A DNA stretch of 64,000 nt from Gonocerus acuteangulatus. Lineage: Eukaryota; Arthropoda; Insecta; Hemiptera; Coreidae. The notes under the pieces are model-generated. The model had not been told where the DNA came from, made no database searches, and worked only from the letters and a program-made list of their open reading frames with translations. Each line of letters opens with the position of its first letter. Within the stretch, counting starts at the first letter, position 1. The stretch lies in NCBI GenBank assembly GCA_946811695.1, contig OX328123.1, positions 37,785,054-37,849,053 of the forward strand, read 5' to 3'. Made by a program: the position numbers and the translations under genes. This document shows positions 1-10,599 of this stretch, in pieces.

Positions 1-200
1 GTGTAGTAGGTACCATGTGTAAACATAACTCTGGAAGCAAATTAATAATTGATCAGTTACTCATTACAAATTTAAAAGAGAACTATTCATGTTTTTATTT
101 TATTTATGTAGGATATTTTAAGCAAATTGTTCTGGAAAGCAGTCTACACTACCCAAATTCTGAGGAAAGTGCTTAGTGATGCAGCTCCTGCGTGACGGAC
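1..200 (+). mobile_element. HL-B Helentron-like element, 3' terminal 200 bp
   Basis: Near-identical to 29757-29956 and, inverted, to 63283-63487. It carries the HL-B 3' signature: GAGGAAAGTGCTTAG, then a GCAG-CTC-CTGC hairpin, then GTGACGGAC followed by T. The rest of the element lies left of the window. Non-coding. The high similarity of the three copies suggests recent amplification. Confidence 0.75.
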
Positions 201-504
201 TTTTATTAAATAGCAGTGACCGAACCCCGACAATCCCTACCTTGCATCATCTACAGTCAACGATCTCCTCTCAAAAAATATGATATTTTATTATATGATA
301 TCTTATATGATTTTTTTTCCAAACTCTGAGAACATAAAGCTACTATTTAGATAAACAAACAAAGGTTTTGTATTGCACTTCTTCTTAGAAGGAGGGGCAA
401 CACTGGAAAGAAAATGCCGATTTCTGACTATAAACTCTTCTGTATATGACAGTTTCGAACTCGTTACTTCCAAACTATGAATCCTAGAAGATTTTGAGCT
501 AGAC
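201..504. other. unassigned AT-rich spacer
   Basis: No open frame, terminal repeat or tRNA-like box recognised. Confidence 0.5.
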
Positions 505-627
505 TACGAGATTTCCCGGATCAAGGCGTATCTATGTGCGAAGTTTGGTCAATATCAGTCAAACGGTGTGGATTTGAATAAGGAACAAACTGACAAGCAG
601 AAAAACGGAAAAACAGACAGACACGTG

Positions 628-630
<3 letters not shown>
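505..630 (+). repeat. Helitron-type repeat unit fragment
   Basis: Contains AAGTTTGGTCAATATCAGTC and AAACGGTGTGGATTTG. The same motifs recur in the array at 25175-26267 and in the short Helitron at 21291-21689. It runs straight into a (TA)n tract; neither Helitron terminus is visible. Confidence 0.45.

Positions 631-680
<50 letters not shown>
631..680. repeat. (TA)n microsatellite
   Basis: About 50 bp of uninterrupted TA. It lies where the 3' terminal inverted repeat of the Tc1 element would be expected, so that end of Tc1 is lost or replaced. Confidence 0.95.
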
Positions 681-682
<2 letters not shown>

Positions 683-711
683 TATGTACATATTTATTTC
701 ATTTTTTTGTT

Positions 712-1272
712 TTAATATTTTGTGTGCATACCATTGGCACATATAAGAGCTTCCAAACGTCTAGGCATAGATTCTACATGTTTTTGTGTGAAATCCACTG
801 ATAAATTATTCCAGGACTCTAAAATTACCTGCCTCAAGTGTTCCTTGCCTTTTATTGATGTCTGACGCACTTTTCTGTCCAAAATATGCCACAGGTTTTC
901 AATAGGGTAGAGGTCTGGTGACTGTGGTGGTGTGATCAGCCGTCCACGGGCATTGTAGAGGAGCCATTTTTTGGTAATATTAGCTGTGTGTTTGGGGTCA
1001 TTATCTTGCTGGAAGTAAAAGGTATCTAGAAGCCCTAATTTTGCAGCACTCGCACCCAGGTTACCCCTTAACACCTCCACATAGGACCGGGCTGTCATCG
1101 TACCTTCAATCACATGAAAATTACCAGGCCCATTGTAAGCCATACAGCCCCAAACCATTATATTACCTCCATCATGCTTAACCGTACTTAAAATATTTTG
1201 TTTTTTAAAAGCTGTATTTTTCCTTTGCCACATAGTGGTAACACTTGCTGGTTTGAAAACATCAAACTTACT

Positions 1273-1275
<3 letters not shown>
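712..1275 (-). pseudogene. Tc1-like transposase, C-terminal half
   Basis: Reads from SKFDVF through MWQRKNTAFKKQNI to the terminal GMHTKY and a stop, as in Tc1 transposases. The second catalytic Asp is in QQDNDPKHT and the third acidic residue in PIENLW, 34 residues apart, so this is a DD34E enzyme that cuts and pastes at TA sites. The N-terminal half lies at 4153-4627, separated by a LINE insertion. Together they give about 345 residues, the usual family length. The half itself has no internal stop. The downstream inverted repeat is missing and a (TA)n tract begins instead. Confidence 0.88.
1264..1275. repeat. 12-bp target-site duplication, left copy
   Basis: AAACTTACTCTC here is repeated exactly at 4153-4164. 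The two copies bracket the LINE and lie in the SDESKF codons of the interrupted Tc1 transposase. Confidence 0.92.
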
Positions 1276-1305
<30 letters not shown>

Positions 1306-4152
1306 CTTTGGTGTTTAAAGGCCATTCAACCACTATTGGGTCATTTATGCCTCTTGGCCGGTCCGTTGGTAGCATCGAAAGCAGAGAAAGAGCCCGAGGC
1401 CAGCGGGAGGCGGACCCAGCCAAGGTCGAGTAGAGTCCCCCGTGCCAGTTCTACCTTAGTGGCCCGCATCTGGTGACTGGCTGCCAGGTCTATGATAGAA
1501 GGTGTGCTTGCTGGTGCCAGGGCAACCAAACCTTCACAGACCGCATGGGGGGGGGGGGGGCTCGTCCTCAACCCTAACCAAGCCCATTGCTCCCGCCGAC
1601 ACACGCGCCCCACCCCCGTTCCGAACGCCACCAACGGTAAAAAAAGTAATTGTAACAAAATTTTAGTTAGTAAACGTCTTAATAATTTAAATTATATCAA
1701 TTAATAATGGTTATACATTTTTTAAAAGGGACTAATATGTTTTACGTTTGCTGTTAATTAAGTTTAGATGAAATTTTTGTCGAAATATATTCTAGAGGCC
1801 TTATTGCTTATAATAGGTGATAATTGGAAAAGATTTTAATTTACAATGAAGAATCAGCGCTAAATTTTGTTTTTTAAATTGGTTTTAGTCAGGAAAGAAA
1901 AAATATTAGAAAGATGAACTGAATTATTTCCTAGCAGCTCTCTAAGATGTATCGGGAGACTCAGTCGAACTCGCTCATCTTCATATGCCCTACATTCCGT
2001 CAGGATATGCTTTATAGTGAGGGGCACGCCACAAACCTCGCACTCCGGAGGTTCCCCCCTCTCCATGAGATAGCCGTGTGTCAGTCTAGTGTGGCCTATC
2101 CGTAATCTTGAGAGGATTACTGATTCCCTCCTATTATCCCGCTCCGAACTAGCCCACTTACATACCTCATCTTTAATCTCCCGGAGTTTATCTCCCAATT
2201 CCATACTAATCTACTCCCTTTGCCAAATCTTTATTGTTTCAGCCTTAACTATAGAATTAATGTCTCTGAGTGGGATACCTGAGAATTTAAAACCGCTTAT
2301 AGAAGCGTTTTTTGCTAGCTCATCAACCATTGAATTTTCTTTAATATCACAATGACCAGGGATCCAGACGAAAATAATTTTGAACATATTTTTATTTAAT
2401 TCATTAATACTGTATAGAATGTCAGAAACCATACTATCATGGGTGTAAATATTCTGTAAACTTATTATAGATGATAATGAATCTGTACATATAACGACAT
2501 TAGAATGGCTAGGTGGAATAATATTTAATGCTTTTTCAATTGCTAATAGTTCGGCGGAATAACTGGAACAATGAGGAGAGAGAGAAAACAAGTATTGTCG
2601 TCCTTCGCAGAGGGCGGCAGCTCCCACACCATTAGCACTTTTCGACCCATCTGTGTATATGTACGTGGAAGGAGGCATACTTGCTTTAATTTTATTTAAC
2701 TCTGCAGAGTACAAATATGGCGGAGTTTCTTTTTTTATATGTTTAGTTAATGTTAGATTGACAAGCGGTGGTATGAGAGTCCAAGGAGGAATTTGAAGTG
2801 GTGAAGAGGTTAAAATGTTTTCATAGTTTAAATTTAATTTTGTTAAAAACAATTCAGCTCTAGCGGGGAAGGGTGTTTTATAGGCAATGGAATAGTTCTC
2901 CCAGTTAGTTTCCAAAAAGATGTTATTAATAGGATGATGAGGTTGAGATTTGACAGAAAGATAATATTTTGTAGTTAGAATTTCTCTCCTGTACTTGAGG
3001 GGCAATTCTCCGGCATCTACTAGCAGACTTGGGGCTGGACTGAAGCGAAAGGCCCCCGTGGCTATTCTTATGCCAGAATGGTGTACGGGATCAAGCATTT
3101 GAAGAACACGAGGGCTCGCTGACCCATACGCCATACATCCATAATCCAGCTTAGATCTGATCAGTGACCGGTATAGCATCAACATACTTGTTCGATCACC
3201 TCCCCAGTGAGTGTTACTCAGTAATCTAAGCAGGTTTAGGGATCTATTACAATTATTCTTGAGGGCTTTAATATGAGGCAACCAAGTGAGATGTTTATCT
3301 ATAGTTAAACCTAAATATTTTATGGAGTCAGCTGTTTCTAAATCTATTCCATCCAAGTTGAGGTATCTTATAGTGTTCTTTGTTCGTTTATTAAAAAGAA
3401 TACTTTTAGATTTTTGAGCAGATATTTTGAACCCATGATTTTTCATCCACAGATTGATTTTGTTTAGAGCCTCCTGCATACATTCATATAGATAATCTAT
3501 ATTTTCACCTACAGAATAAATTATTAAGTCATCAGCAAATAACATAATTTGTATCTCCCTAGAAATTTCTCTTCTTAAGCCATGCATGGCTAACAAAAAT
3601 AATTTTGCACTGGAGACGCCTCCCTGTATCACACCATTTTCCTGACTAAACTCATCAGAGTTTATTGAGCCAATCCTAACCTGAAAAGTCCTTGAATTGA
3701 GGAAGTTTTCGAAAAACTTCAACATATTTCCGTTTATACCACATTCATTCAAAGTATTTAAAACCGATCTTCTCCATACTCTATCAAATGCGCACTCGAT
3801 ATCAATAAAAACTGCTAATACTTTCTTTTTTTCGCGGAACGCCTTTATGACAGCAGTTTCGATGGCTACGAGATTGTCCCGCGTACTACGACCCTTCCGG
3901 AATCCACTCTGCCATTCATCTATTATACATTCTTTTTCAAGATACCATTCTAAGCGGTTCATAACTAATTTCTCCAGCAATTTACTAAGTGAACAGGTCA
4001 GCGAAATAGGTCTATAGCTAGTTACATGGTGGGAAGGTTTATCTTTTTTTGGAATAGGGACAATAACAGCTTTTCTCCACAAGTCTGGAAATAAACCTGA
4101 CTTGAATATTTTATTAAGAATTTTGAGTAAGAATGTTTTATTGATAGGACTT
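1276..4152 (-). mobile_element. 5'-truncated non-LTR retrotransposon (LINE-1 of this window)
   Basis: Inserted into the Tc1 element with a perfect 12-bp duplication. The poly(A) tail reads as T at 1276-1304. A roughly 580-bp 3' untranslated region contains a strikingly GC-rich block at about 1360-1640, including a G run near 1549-1560. The coding part begins inside the reverse transcriptase; the endonuclease and ORF1 are absent, as expected of incomplete reverse transcription. Just inside the poly(A) the sequence reads GGCATAAATGACCC, loop, GTGGTTG, GGCCTTTAAA, matching the SINE tail at 48111-48147. Confidence 0.9.
1860..4151 (-). pseudogene. LINE ORF2: reverse transcriptase, RNase H and CCHC end
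   Basis: One frame of about 776 codons broken by a single TAG at 2211-2213, which replaces a probable Trp codon (TGG). The ATG at 4190 lies in the flanking Tc1 DNA, so the first 13 residues of that frame are not LINE. Counting from it, SYRPISLT is near residue 59, the catalytic FADD at 218-221, and the RNase H acidic residues at Asp514 (YTDGS), Glu547 (SAELLAIE), Asp570 (CTDS) and Asp623. After the stop a CCHC knuckle follows (CEVCG, H, C). Reverse transcriptase followed by RNase H and a C-terminal knuckle fits the I/Loa/R1 group rather than RTE or CR1; I do not assign the clade. Confidence 0.9.
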
Positions 4153-4164
4153 AAACTTACTCTC
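4153..4164. repeat. 12-bp target-site duplication, right copy
   Basis: Exact repeat of 1264-1275. Confidence 0.92.
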
Positions 4165-4627
4165 ATCAGATGAAAATAACCTGCTTCCAAAAGTCTAGTG
4201 GTTTGTCTTTGTATTGTTGTGCGAATTCTAGTCTTTTCTTTCGGTTAATTTCAATCAATGGCTTCTTTAAAGGTCGCCTAGCTCGTAGGGCAGCATCGTG
4301 GTGAACATTCCGTACTGTCTGTGCTGTGACCTGTTTCCCTGAACATGACGCAATGTCATTTGCCAAATTTTGGGCACTCACTGTAGGATTTTTTAAAGCA
4401 TTTTTAACAATTTTTCGTCTCTCTCTTACTGTGAGAACTCGTGGACGACCTGATCGGGCCCTATTTTCAGTTGTTCCAAGTTCATAATTTTTTTTCACAA
4501 TATACCGGACTGTGGAAAACACTAAATTCAACTGCCTCCCAATTTCCCGATAACTTTTTCCGCATTCGTGAAGTGACACTACTCGTTCCCTAACTTCCAT
4601 TGATAACTCAATTTTCTTAGGAGCCAT
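4165..4627 (-). pseudogene. Tc1-like transposase, N-terminal half
   Basis: Starts MAPKKIELSMEVRERVVSLH and carries the paired helix-turn-helix DNA-binding domain (KSYREIGRQLN; ARSGRPRVLTVRERRKI) with the GRPR hook between the two helices. It ends DFWKQVIF. The next codons should read SDESKF with the first catalytic Asp. They are present one base out of frame at about 4153-4172, so the gene carries a one-base frameshift as well as the LINE insertion. Otherwise open, implying modest age. Confidence 0.9.
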
Positions 4628-4955
4628 TATATGTGGACAAGTCTAAATCACTGGCTAAACTAAAGGAACTTCTAAAGTACAGAGGAAATTAGCAATAAGA
4701 CCTAGAACTCCGATCAAAGGCTGAATTTAAAATCCCATAACACATCTTAGAGATGTGTGCAAATAATTTTTTTGCAGTACAAATTGTAAAAAATAATTAT
4801 AGCAATGTGCTATATCTATTTTTTTTTAATTGTATGTAATTCAATTTATTTTATGTTCCTTTTTGAAGGTGTACATAAAAAAAAAATAAAATGTACCCAT
4901 ATTTTCCCGAAAAACCAAAAAAATATTGATGTGCAAATACTTTTTTTGCCTACTG
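4628..4955 (-). repeat. Tc1 5' end with inverted/direct repeat pair
   Basis: The outer terminus reads CAGTAGGCAAAAAAAGTATT on the minus strand, ending at 4955 next to a TA (4956-4957), the Tc1 target. A related site, GATGTGTGCAAATAATTTTT, lies about 180 bp inward at 4752-4771 in the same orientation. Two spaced transposase sites per end is the IR/DR arrangement of the Sleeping Beauty type. The matching left end is not found. Confidence 0.7.
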
Positions 4956-5228
4956 TAGGTCAATAATTACATTGCTATTACTAATAAAATAAAAATTGTG
5001 TCTGAGTTAATAATTTGCTAATCGCCTCCGTCGCGGCCCAGCAACTAATAAATAAATTTCGATAGAACCGGCTTGGTAACGGTGACTGAAATTGTGCGAG
5101 TGTTGGTTTCACTAAATTTTACATGATTGAGTTTCTACTGTAGGCGTTACTATGGCCACTTGCACACTCGATAGGATTAGTAAGTTTCAGAAATAGATTT
5201 CTTGGGCTTCTTATATTAGCGAATAGAT

Positions 5229-5421
5229 TTTATTTATTTATTTATTTTTACGGCATATTGACATCTCGGCCATTAGTGCCGACATCCTGGTGCAGCGAGG
5301 AATTTTCTCAACGACTCAACGAGCCTTCAGATGAGAAAATTCCAACTGACGGTGGGACTCGAACCCACCATCTCCCTCATGGGAATCTAATGCGTTAGCC
5401 ACTACACCACGAGGGGACTCG
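5229..5421 (-). mobile_element. tRNA-headed SINE with 13-bp duplication
   Basis: Read on the minus strand: a tRNA-like head with a perfect B box (GGTTCGAGTCCCACC) and an A-box-like GTGTAGTGGCTAACGC, then a body, a stem-loop tail CGGCACTAATGGCCGAGATG, and (TAAA)n. Flanks TTAGCGAATAGAT (5216-5228) and TTAACGAATAGAT (5422-5434) differ at one base and form the target-site duplication. Mobilised in trans by a LINE; the tail resembles other SINEs here. Confidence 0.88.
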
Positions 5422-5434
5422 TTAACGAATAGAT

Positions 5435-5999
5435 AAAATGCATTTCTCAATTTTTATATGTATTAAATTCAAATTGACTTCATACTTAGCTACAAAACGT
5501 CCGTCTAACTAAGTCATCAATAAGTTGGCATGGTTTTTTCGAATTGGACCTTTTGCTATATAATGTGCCAGCGTACTGGAATTTGTCAAAGGATGAAAAG
5601 AAAACTCCTTGTTTTTATCTTCTGCCTTTTTTCTTCTCAATTGTCCATTGGATTCCTCCTACCGATCCGTTATCCAACACACATCACTTCATCCTCAGCT
5701 TGTCTCATCATGAAGAATCGTTCCATCACTTCATTTGTTATATTTCGTCGTAAGGAGGATTCATTGACTTTAATTTGGCCGGATGGTGGTGGGACAGTAT
5801 ATTTCAGATGCAAAAAAACTGGGCTCCACCTCAATTATATGTATTAATCAGAAATTAATAAGTAATCATTGTGGTGTAGATCAGACGTTGTTGTACCTTT
5901 AATAAGGAGAAAAAATTACAGAATATCCTAATTGGCATGGTTATTAGGGGAACTGGGGCATCTTAGCGTGCCTGTATGCAATCCAGTACTACAAAAAGC
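5435..5999. other. unassigned spacer
   Basis: Two overlapping frames near 5530-5850 show no recognisable domain and were not called. No repeat termini seen. Confidence 0.45.
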
Positions 6000-6325
6000 A
6001 TAGAATATTGTGAGGGACCGGGTTTGATTGAGTAGTAAAGCATTCCACTCATGATCTGAAGGACCTCGTAGCTATATAAACTCGGACACGCACTAAAGAT
6101 TTTATCTTCTGGTGTCGTCGTTTAAGGATCGAAATCGAGGTCTCAGGCCGTCCTCTAGAGTCACCCAGTCATTAATGGGCACTTGCGGCTGTAGATAACC
6201 ACGCGGTTGGAGCGTAGTACTTACCACACTGTTCCCCTAATCTCCCTTATTATCAAGATCCAGATACTTCTAAAGCATCTACTCCTCTAGGAGCTCGTCG
6301 CCACTTATGGGACTTTTTTAGGAAT
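6000..6325 (+). mobile_element. diverged copy of the long SINE-T2 family
   Basis: Same order as the copies at 40745-41100 and 20942-21290: degenerate tRNA-like head, CACTAAAGATTTT, middle box with GTCATTAATGGGCACTTGC, then GGAGCGTAGTACTTACCACA and an end resembling TTATGGGACTTTTTT. Clearly older than the other two copies. Confidence 0.65.
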
Positions 6326-7407
6326 ATTTTGCTCCCATAACTTTTTCTTTGTTCGCTGTAAACTACAACTTATATTCATAAATTAATTTACAATAAGTTT
6401 ATATTTGTGCTACTTCTTACTTTTTTTCTGAGGAAATTGTTAATATAGTTAATGAAGAGGTTCTAATAACAAGGGAATCTATTGCTTTAATCTGAGCAAT
6501 AAAAAAAAATGTATTTCGTAAATCTACTTATTTTGTGGAGGATTGGAAAAACCGTGGAGTAGATTGGTGAAGCTATGTGAACATTTCTCACCATTAGAGT
6601 AATGTAGTCGTTAATAAAGGGGCTCGTTACGAATGATCTCAGTACGTGATCTAATACCCGCAGAAGATAATTGATAAAAAAAAGGACGAGTTAATGCATT
6701 GGATCCTTCATCAGGAACTGCTAATAAAAACATTCATCACCTGTCGGATTGATGAGTGTCATACTTATCAACTCTAGAAATACTATAAACCGAAAGGCGA
6801 TCTGCCTAACGGTTCGCTGAGATGAAAGTCGTTCTGAGTTAGCCACGTGTAGGACGAAGCTAGAAGTAGGACTGTACTAGGAAATGGTGGTTCTGTTTAC
6901 ATTCTGCCCTAGTCCTAGAGAGAAACACTTGTTGATAGGTGATACATCTAGTAAGGGTCAAGTTCTCATAAGCCAGTTCCTAATCGGGAACAAGGACGTC
7001 GAAAGGTTGGACCACTAGGCTATTTGGGTTATTTGGATATCCACCTGAATCTATTAAGCATATCTAGCTATGTCCCAAATACTTTAAAGATTGATAGAAA
7101 TGTCTACGAAGGTGTTTAAAATAAAATATTACTAATAACTATTTATGGCTGGAAGATATATTCTCACATTCATATATGGTAGAGAGGGGGGATCTGGTAC
7201 CAGTCGTGGTGACTTAATCCAAAATGGCAGACCCCTAGTTCACTTACACGCAAGCATGAATAAGTGAGTGATATTTCACAATTGTATTTATATAAGGCTT
7301 CATATATTTTAACGCAACCGCCTTCAACGTGAAAACCGCTTTTTTACCAGGCCAATCGTAGGTATATATATTTCACTTGTTCTGGTTTCTTTTTATGGCA
7401 GGGGGTT
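6326..7407. other. unassigned spacer
   Basis: No coding or repeat signal that I can support. Confidence 0.4.
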
Positions 7408-7658
7408 GACAAAGCAGTACGCCTTTCGTTCCTGTTCAACTACTTTATTTGCTACAGTTTGCCCGACATGTTACGTGCTTTTCTGTCCGTACCTCTCCGT
7501 GCTTTTCAGTACCTCTTCAGGGGCTTTGCAAAATATGTAAAGTGGCTTTCCCGTCACCAAAATTGAATGTTCAAAAATTAGGCAAGTGATGGACAAATAC
7601 CCCGCCAAATTTAGCAAATAAAGTAGTTGAACAAGAACGAATGGTGTACTGCTTTATC
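7408..7658. mobile_element. 251-bp MITE with ~48-bp inverted repeats
   Basis: GACAAAGCAGTACGCCTTTC at the left end is mirrored at the right end with about 90% identity; the repeat runs on to TTTATTTGCTA. The 150-bp middle is non-coding. No duplication was clear, so the superfamily is unknown. Confidence 0.7.
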
Positions 7659-8223
7659 GAGAATGTCTGTTCAAGGTAATATAGTAAATACGTGTAGTAT
7701 CCAGAAAGGATGTAATACGTAGCCATATAAACTACCACGCTGGAGGGATACTCTAACGTGGAAAACAAGAAAGTAATATACTATTTTTCAATCCAAACGT
7801 AACTGTTGCTTAAAATGTATTGTAGCCTCGTTTTATAGTCCTTGTAATCTATATTTATCGTAACACAGAATAATTAGCAAAACTATAAAAGCAACAGGTA
7901 GAATGCGGGAATGAAGCCTTCAAAGATTATTCGTTCTAATATAATATATTTTGTGGAGCATTTTGATTAATGAATTTCACTCTTAGATGCTTACTATGTA
8001 CTTAGAAAAAACTAACTATTTTTATTTATTATACAAGTTATCTTTAGACTTTTGTTCACCTTAACATAGTGAATTTACCTTTCTTCACAATTTTTTTCAA
8101 TCATCGGAAGTATTAACTGCCTATATATGTATACATACACTTTAATGTCGTTTCTTTAATACAAGTACTTATAAAGTTAATGCATTACAGCTGTTCTGGT
8201 CTATTATATTGGTATACGAATAT
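7659..8223. other. unassigned AT-rich spacer
   Basis: Only short, unconvincing frames. Confidence 0.4.
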
Positions 8224-8378
8224 TTTTTCCTTTTATTTTTTTTACAGCATATCTGCACCTACTCCATTAGTACCGGGCTTTCTACAGGTTGCCATTCTTT
8301 CCCTGCCACCAGTGGGACTCGAACCTCAATCTCAGTCGTGATAATCCTGCGTGCTATCCACTGGACCACGGGGGACCC
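8224..8378 (-). mobile_element. tRNA-headed SINE
   Basis: Minus strand: GGGTCCCCCGTGGTCCAGTG with A-box-like CCAGTGGATAGC, perfect B box GAGGTTCGAGTCCCACTGG, then tail GGTACTAATGGAG...ATATGCTGTAAAAA. The head differs from the SINE at 5229-5421, but the tail stem-loop is the same type. No clear target-site duplication. Confidence 0.8.
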
Positions 8379-8905
8379 TACATTGTAATAGTTTGCAAAA
8401 TCATGCTTTTCATTTTTTAAGAAAGGCCTGATCAAGCAAATGAAACTGATCCGTTACACCATAATAATAATAATGTGATCCAAGATTGTGTTGTGTGAAG
8501 ATATTAATACGTGTATTACAACATAGATGTAAAGATAGTCGTAAAGAAGAGAACATATCATGTAACGAAATATTCTTGGATGAGAACCATAAAGTCTATG
8601 AGGGTGTAATAATTTGAAAGCAGTGCTAGAAAACTGGAATATTGAAGTGAAACTAATATAGTTTCCTATAAATGTTTCTTTTTTTTCTTCCAAATCAGAA
8701 AAGAGGATTTTCAAATGTGGAGATAGATACTAATGATGTTCCGAATAAACAAATCCGGAATCCTGCCCAGAGAAAGGAGCGTAGAAGCAGGCAGAAAGGA
8801 TACGATCGTCTTGTAGAATAGGTTAGTGGTTAGGGTGGGGCGAGGGAGGGGCGAGTCTTCTGGAGTAGCTGGAGGAGTCAGTGAGCGGGTAGTGTTAGTG
8901 CCGGC
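8379..8905. other. upstream region of the Osiris exon
   Basis: AT-rich up to about 8815, then a GC-rich 90-bp stretch just before the ATG. A TCAGT at 8877-8881 resembles an arthropod initiator; no TATA box in register. It may be promoter or 5' leader, but the evidence is weak. Confidence 0.3.
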
Positions 8906-9506
8906 ATGTATTCTATAGGCTGGATAGTCATCCTGATAGGTGGGATCGCCCACGTCGAGGCCGGAAACACGACGATATGGGAGTCCTTGGTAGGAAAGTG
9001 CTCCACAGCCAGCTTCCGATGTGTTCAAGACTCTCTGCACAGGAACCTCGAAACTACCTTGGAAGCTGACTTCTTTGTCACCGACTCCATATCGTTCAGA
9101 AAGAACGAGAACAAGTACTCGTTGGAGGCGAACACCGTCCCTACTAGTGAGGCAGATGAGGAATTCGAAGAGTGGGTGAATTCCGTCGAGGCAGCAGAAG
9201 CAGACTACGAGGGAAGTTCGAGTAAGAGGTCCGGGAAGAAGCTGGAAGATGACAAACCCAGAACCTCAGTTGACGAAGACTCTCTGGTCACTAGATCTGT
9301 AGGCGGGGTCTCAGATATCCTTTATAACAAAGGTGTCCATTATCTGATGACCCATGATCTGGAGTTAGGTCTACCGGAAATCCTGTTCGGGGGTGGGAAG
9401 ATCAAGATATCGCCAAGAGCTATAGAAGAAGACGGTGGAGCATTGGTGAAGATCAACTTCCAAGAACCGGAACGGCCAGAAGGAAGGATATTTTTTAAGA
9501 AAATAA
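8906..9506 (+). CDS. Osiris-family (DUF1676) protein, first coding exon
   Basis: Two hundred codons plus one base, ending at a consensus donor (GTAAGT at 9507-9512), so the gene continues in a later exon after a phase-1 intron. Residues 1-19 form a signal peptide ending in VEA. Cys32 and Cys39 give the family's two-Cys motif, followed by the amphipathic TLEADFFVTDSISF segment. An acidic linker covers about 60-128. From residue 130 the DUF1676-like part reads LYNKGVHYLMTHDLELGLPE, then KISPRA and GRIFFKKI. In known Osiris proteins a hydrophobic segment and an AQxLAY motif follow; that part is not in this exon and I found no candidate downstream. Osiris proteins are insect endomembrane/secretory proteins linked to cuticle formation. 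GC is higher than in the surroundings. The member number is not assigned. Confidence 0.78.
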
Positions 9507-9512
9507 GTAAGT
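9507..9512 (+). promoter_or_regulatory. 5' splice site of the Osiris gene
   Basis: GTAAGT, a perfect donor consensus, right after FFKKI. The frame goes on only 12 more codons before a stop in AT-rich DNA, supporting use of the site. Confidence 0.65.
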
Positions 9513-9600
9513 ATTCATTATTATATGATATTGTATTATTATAATAATAATTTTATTATTATTCCGATTTTCTTCAAATGTCTTGAAGTTGTCGTGGCTC

Positions 9601-9879
9601 CTACTCCGAGTTTTTTGGCATATTGCCTAGTGCTTTTTGAGGGACAAGCTTCAACCCTTCTTTCAGGTGGTCATTGTCAAGCTTGGTTTCTGGCCTTCCT
9701 CGCTCCTCGTTGTCAAGGTCAAAATTTCCACTTCGAAACCTGGAAAACCACCGGTAAACAGCTCGTTCATTCACCGTTCTCTCCTCGAACGCCGTGTTAA
9801 TGTTCATACACGCCTCAGCAGCGCTATGACCGAGCTTAAATTCACAACGAAAAATAATACGGATTTCCGTTGAAGTCAT
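9601..9879 (-). pseudogene. mariner transposase, N-terminal fragment
   Basis: The frame reads EFKLGHSAAEACMNINTAF, RTVNERAVYRWFSRFRSGNF, then ERGRPETKLDNDHL, the HTH and GRP-linker of mariner/Mos1-type transposases. The sequence deteriorates after LKLVPQKAL and the whole DDD catalytic domain is missing. It lies antisense, about 95 bp into the Osiris intron, beside an (ATT)n stretch at 9528-9562. Terminal inverted repeats were not found. Confidence 0.85.
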
Positions 9880-10599
9880 AATTTAAGTTTTATTTTTTTC
9901 TCAGAGGATCGTTCTCACAACACAGTACGCAAGTTACTGATAGGAATAAAAGAGCTTTAATTCTATATGAATAACAATGATGTTTGTAAATAATGAAATA
10001 AAAAAGGGAAAGGATCCAATCACAAAGTAAACAAAACTGATATTTCATACGGTACAGCCTGATAATAAGTCTTCATATGTGAGGAAGCGTAAATTAAATA
10101 TCAAAAGCACGCCATTTTATTATACCGGAAAAAAATAATTGAAAAACCACTTCTGGGAATGTCAGGGTTTAATAGGCTTAATATTTTTACATAATTATCA
10201 CCAAAGACGATATTAAATATTACTTTTATTATATCTGATTTGAAGATCCCACCTTCGGGCGATTCCATCTCTGATTCTTGATACTTGCAAAATTAAAGAT
10301 TTGTAGAATTTCAATATCCATCTGAAGAATTTACACACAAGTAATGAATACTTCCAGTCGAATTAGACCAAACGAACAAATGCTAGAGCAAAATGCAAAA
10401 CAGTATAAGATAAAAGAATAATGTTTCTTTGAAACTCTGGAGCGTCGATCAAGAGTCCGAACATTTCATGTTTATGTTAAAGTTATCTCGTTTTCTGCTG
10501 TCACTTTAGTATGTTTTATAGATAATGTATTACCATTGCGGGCACTACGGTATGTCCTGTTTTGCCATTAAGTGAGAATATATACAGTTCGAAGTCTTG
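9880..10599. other. unassigned AT-rich DNA, presumed Osiris intron
   Basis: No exon-like frame or repeat termini seen. Confidence 0.4.

Noticed and set aside
521..742. Reading frames rich in Ile-Tyr repeats (also near 20680, 23258, 28817, 32384, 45043, 45125, 51279, 52691, 52971)
   Set aside because: Translated (TA)n microsatellites with no independent support.
5530..5847. 105-codon frame with a hydrophobic start
   Set aside because: No domain, overlapping alternative frame of similar quality, AT-rich composition.
8711..9040. 109-codon minus frame over the Osiris start
   Set aside because: Antisense shadow of the Osiris exon.
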